NCBI GenBank assembly: GCA_001838165.1 | Contig: KV835854.1 | Coordinates: 75,675 to 139,674, forward strand | Length of the DNA stretch: 64,000 bases | Direction of reading: 5' to 3' | Origin: Actinomyces sp. HMSC035G02 | GTDB lineage: Bacteria > Actinomycetota > Actinomycetes > Actinomycetales > Actinomycetaceae | Part shown: one piece after another, positions 61,704 through 64,000 of the stretch | How positions within the stretch are numbered: position 1 is the stretch's first letter | How the letters are laid out: each line of letters begins with the position of its first letter | Translations under genes and position numbers: made by a program | The notes under the pieces: generated by a model | Database searches by the model: none | Told to the model about the DNA's origin: nothing | The model's input: only the letters and a program-made list of their open reading frames with translations

Positions 61704-63815
61704 CTACAGGCCGCGCGGGTTGCGCAGGATGAACGAGGTGCGCGGTCCAACGTGCACGATGTCGCCCGAGTGGTACTCGGCGCGATCATCGTCACCAGCC
61801 GTGTCGACGACGGTGTGCCAGATGTGCCCATACTTCGCGTCCGGGAGCGTGAAGTCGACCGCCTCCGGAGCCGCGTTGAGCAGCAGCAGGAAATCGTCGT
61901 CGAGGATGCGACGTCCGTTCGCGTCGGGTTCGCGGATGGCATCGCCGTTGTAGAAGACCATCGTCGAGCGCGCCCACGGCTGGTTCCATTCCTCCTCGGT
62001 CATGTGCGTACCCGCCGGCGTGAACCACTCGATCTCGCCGAGCTCGGACTCACCGCCGCGCTGCGCGGGACCCTCCAGGAAGCGCCGGCGGCGCATCACC
62101 GGGTGATCGCGTCGCAGGTGGATGAGGTGGCGGGTGAAACGCAGGAGGTTGTAGTCGTGCTCATTCAAATCCCAGTTGATCCACGAGAGCTCATTGTCCT
62201 GGCAGTACACGTTGTTGTTGCCCCGCTGGGTGCGGCCAAGCTCGTCACCGTGGGCGATCATCGGCACGCCCTGGGAAAACATGAGGGTCGTCAGGAAGTT
62301 GCGCTGCTGACGGTAGCGCAGCTCGATGATCTCCTCGTCATCCGTGTCGCCCTCGACGCCGCAGTTCCACGAACGGTTATCGTTCGCGCCGTCCGCCCCA
62401 CCCTCGAGGTTCGCCTCGTTGTGCTTCTCGTTGTAGGACACGAGGTCGCGCAGCGTGAAGCCGTCGTGAGCGATGACGAAGTTGATGGATGCCATGGGCT
62501 TGCGGCCGGTGGTCCCGTAGAGGTCGGAGGAGCCGGCCAGGCGGGAAGCGAAGTCAGGGAGCGAGGAGAACTCGCCGCGCCAGAAGTCACGCACCGTGTC
62601 GCGGTACCTGCCGTTCCATTCGGACCACAGGGGAGGGAAGCCGCCAACCTGGTAGCCGTCCGCACCCACGTCCCACGGCTCCGCGATGAGCTTGACCTGT
62701 GAGACCACGGGGTCCTGGTGGATGAGATCGAAGAAAGCGGACAGCCGGTCGACCTCGGCGAACTGGCGAGCCAGGGTGGAGGCGAGGTCGAAGCGGAAGC
62801 CGTCCACGTGCATCTCCGTCACCCAGTAGCGCAGCGAGTCCATGATGAGCTGAAGGACCTGCGGAGAGCTCATGAGGAGGGAATTGCCCGTGCCCGTCGT
62901 GTCGAAGTAGTGCTGACGATCCCCGTCGACGAGGCGGTAGTAGGAGGGATTGTCGATGCCGCGGAAAGAGAGGGTTGGGCCCATGTGGTTGCCCTCTGCC
63001 GTGTGGTTGTAGACGACGTCGAGGATGACCTCGATGTTAGCGGCGTGCAAGGCCTTCACCATTGCCTTGAACTCAGAGACCTGTGCGCCGGGGTCCTTCG
63101 TAGCCGCGTATGCGTTGTGCGGGGCGAAGTAGCCGATCGTGTTGTAGCCCCAGTAGTTCGACAATCCCTTGGCCTGCAGCGTCGTATCGTTCGTGAACTG
63201 CTGGATCGGCATGAGCTCGACCGTGGTGATGCCGAGCTTCGTCAGGTGCTCGATAATCGCCGGGTGCGCCATGCCTGCGTAGGTGCCGCGCAGCTCCTCC
63301 GGGATCTCTGGGTGGCGCATCGTCATGCCCTTGATGTGGGCCTCGTAGATGATCGACTCGGAGTAGTCGTGTCCCGGGCTGCGGTCCCCCTCCCAGTCGA
63401 AGAAGGGGTTGACGACGACGGAGTGCATCGTCGCATCGGCAGAGTCGCCGCCCTTGAGCGTGAGAGGATCGTCGGCCTGATAGGAGAGGAGGTCGAGAGA
63501 ATCCTTCAGCTGGCCCTCGATCGCCTTCGCATAGGGGTCAAGAAGGAGCTTCGAAGGGTCACAACGCAAACCGTTCTGCGGATCCCAGGGGCCGTCGATA
63601 CGGTAGCCGTAAAGCTGGCCGGCACGCACCTGTGGAACGTAGACGTGCCACACGTAGGCGTCGACCTCCGTCATGGGGATGCGCATTTCATTGAGGTCGT
63701 CGTCCAAGAGGCACAGCGTCACAGACGTTGCGACCGAGGAGTAGATCGCGAAGTTCGTTCCGGTTCCGTCAAAGGTGGCACCCAGGGGGTAGGCCTTGCC
63801 AGGTCGCGTTTCCAT
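61704..63815 (-). CDS. glgX: Glycogen debranching enzyme GlgX
   Basis: Isoamylase-type enzyme that hydrolyses alpha-1,6 branches in phosphorylase-trimmed glycogen. 703 residues: N-terminal CBM48-like domain, GH13 barrel with DGFRFDLAS (nucleophile Asp), KLIAEPWDVG (acid Glu) and AHDGFTLRDLVSYN, and a C-terminal beta domain. GGGAGG lies about 9 nt before the ATG. The spacer downstream (61592-61703) has no gene I can support. Confidence 0.95.
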   Translation of the reverse strand: METRPGKAYPLGATFDGTGTNFAIYSSVATSVTLCLLDDDLNEMRIPMTEVDAYVWHVYVPQVRAGQLYGYRIDGPWDPQNGLRCDPSKLLLDPYAKAIEGQLKDSLDLLSYQADDPLTLKGGDSADATMHSVVVNPFFDWEGDRSPGHDYSESIIYEAHIKGMTMRHPEIPEELRGTYAGMAHPAIIEHLTKLGITTVELMPIQQFTNDTTLQAKGLSNYWGYNTIGYFAPHNAYAATKDPGAQVSEFKAMVKALHAANIEVILDVVYNHTAEGNHMGPTLSFRGIDNPSYYRLVDGDRQHYFDTTGTGNSLLMSSPQVLQLIMDSLRYWVTEMHVDGFRFDLASTLARQFAEVDRLSAFFDLIHQDPVVSQVKLIAEPWDVGADGYQVGGFPPLWSEWNGRYRDTVRDFWRGEFSSLPDFASRLAGSSDLYGTTGRKPMASINFVIAHDGFTLRDLVSYNEKHNEANLEGGADGANDNRSWNCGVEGDTDDEEIIELRYRQQRNFLTTLMFSQGVPMIAHGDELGRTQRGNNNVYCQDNELSWINWDLNEHDYNLLRFTRHLIHLRRDHPVMRRRRFLEGPAQRGGESELGEIEWFTPAGTHMTEEEWNQPWARSTMVFYNGDAIREPDANGRRILDDDFLLLLNAAPEAVDFTLPDAKYGHIWHTVVDTAGDDDRAEYHSGDIVHVGPRTSFILRNPRGL

Positions 63816-63900
63816 AGCGTTAAGCCTCCCACGAATGTGTCCTTACGGGTGATAATCTGGCCGAAAATAGACGTGTGACTTGGATAACGGGGGTTTGGTT

Positions 63901-63930
63901 TTGCGTTCTCGCCGGATGTTCTGTTAAGGT
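63901..63930 (+). promoter_or_regulatory. Probable promoter of the tRNA gene
   Basis: -35 TTGCGT (63901-63906), 18-bp spacer, -10 TAAGGT (63925-63930), about 38 bp before the tRNA 5' end. The strong -35/-10 geometry fits a stable-RNA promoter. Confidence 0.5.
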
Positions 63931-63968
63931 TTTACCCGTTGCGAAGAACGGTTGACGTTCTGAGAAAC

Positions 63969-64000
63969 GCGGATGTGGCTCAGTTGGTAGAGCATCACCT
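63969..64000 (+). tRNA. tRNA, 5' part only, probably tRNA-Gly
   Basis: The 5' 32 bases begin with acceptor strand GCGGATG and a D-arm (GCTCAGTTGGTAGAGC), exactly as in actinobacterial tRNA-Gly(GCC). The anticodon lies beyond the window edge, so the isotype is inferred from the 5' half. Confidence 0.8.

Overview
This window is a high-GC actinobacterial chromosome segment. Two things point there: the core gene order and the leader types. The run DUF4193 - DUF3710 - OB-fold - DUF3159 - two TrkA-N proteins - APC permease - TRAM methyltransferase, and the nearby dxs - RNase D - DUF3000 block, match the gene order I recall from other Actinomycetota such as Mycobacterium. SepH, DUF5998, DUF7455, a translational ileS T-box and many apparently leaderless genes also fit. 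The anaerobic GlpC, DhaKLM, the anaerobic sulfatase maturase and the sugar uptake genes suggest a facultatively anaerobic, host-associated Actinomycetaceae member (Actinomyces/Schaalia-like). That last step is inference.

Layout: 1-2250 holds the end of glpB, glpC and a short-chain dehydrogenase. 2276-4323 holds a frameshifted lipoprotein and a Gly/Pro/Gln-repeat membrane protein. 4322-9276 is a desulfation locus (TauE/SafE exporter, radical-SAM sulfatase maturase, ROK regulator, Cys-type sulfatase). 9405-11275 holds a permease and its partner. 11461-14997 is ileS under a T-box. 15031-17844 is an MmeI-like restriction-modification enzyme. 18135-20572 is a four-gene operon of unknown function. 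20751-20866 is the first of two 19-bp dyad arrays. 20895-29793 holds a bL12-CTD-like protein, folC, dhaKLM, ndk and smc. 29895-30319 holds a ribbon-helix-helix gene split by a stop codon and running into the second 19-bp array. 30479-37906 holds DUF7455, parE, two GNATs, and a sugar porter with a PfkB kinase. 37947-41363 is a type VII-secretion-like substrate cassette with a subtilase. 41379-50398 holds parC, DUF5998, a phosphodiesterase, sepH and the DUF4193-to-TrkA block. 50489-63815 holds an APC permease, an RNA methyltransferase, ClC, an S9 peptidase, dxs, rnd, DUF3000 and glgX. The window ends inside a tRNA gene, probably tRNA-Gly.

How genes work together: GlpABC and DhaKLM are two routes for glycerol and dihydroxyacetone. 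The sulfatase, its maturase and the exporter form a functional set for removing sulfate from host glycans or sulfate esters. ParE and ParC make one topoisomerase IV, though they lie 8 kb apart on opposite strands.

Most unusual: (i) two arrays, 9.4 kb apart, built of contiguous 19-bp units mirrored about a 21-bp palindrome with identical geometry; (ii) an in-frame TAA splitting the RHH gene beside one array; (iii) an undescribed four-gene operon beside the restriction enzyme, two of whose products are paralogues; (iv) a G7 tract that breaks the first gene of the secreted cassette right after a well-placed start. Frameshift calls rest on reading frames only and could be sequence errors.
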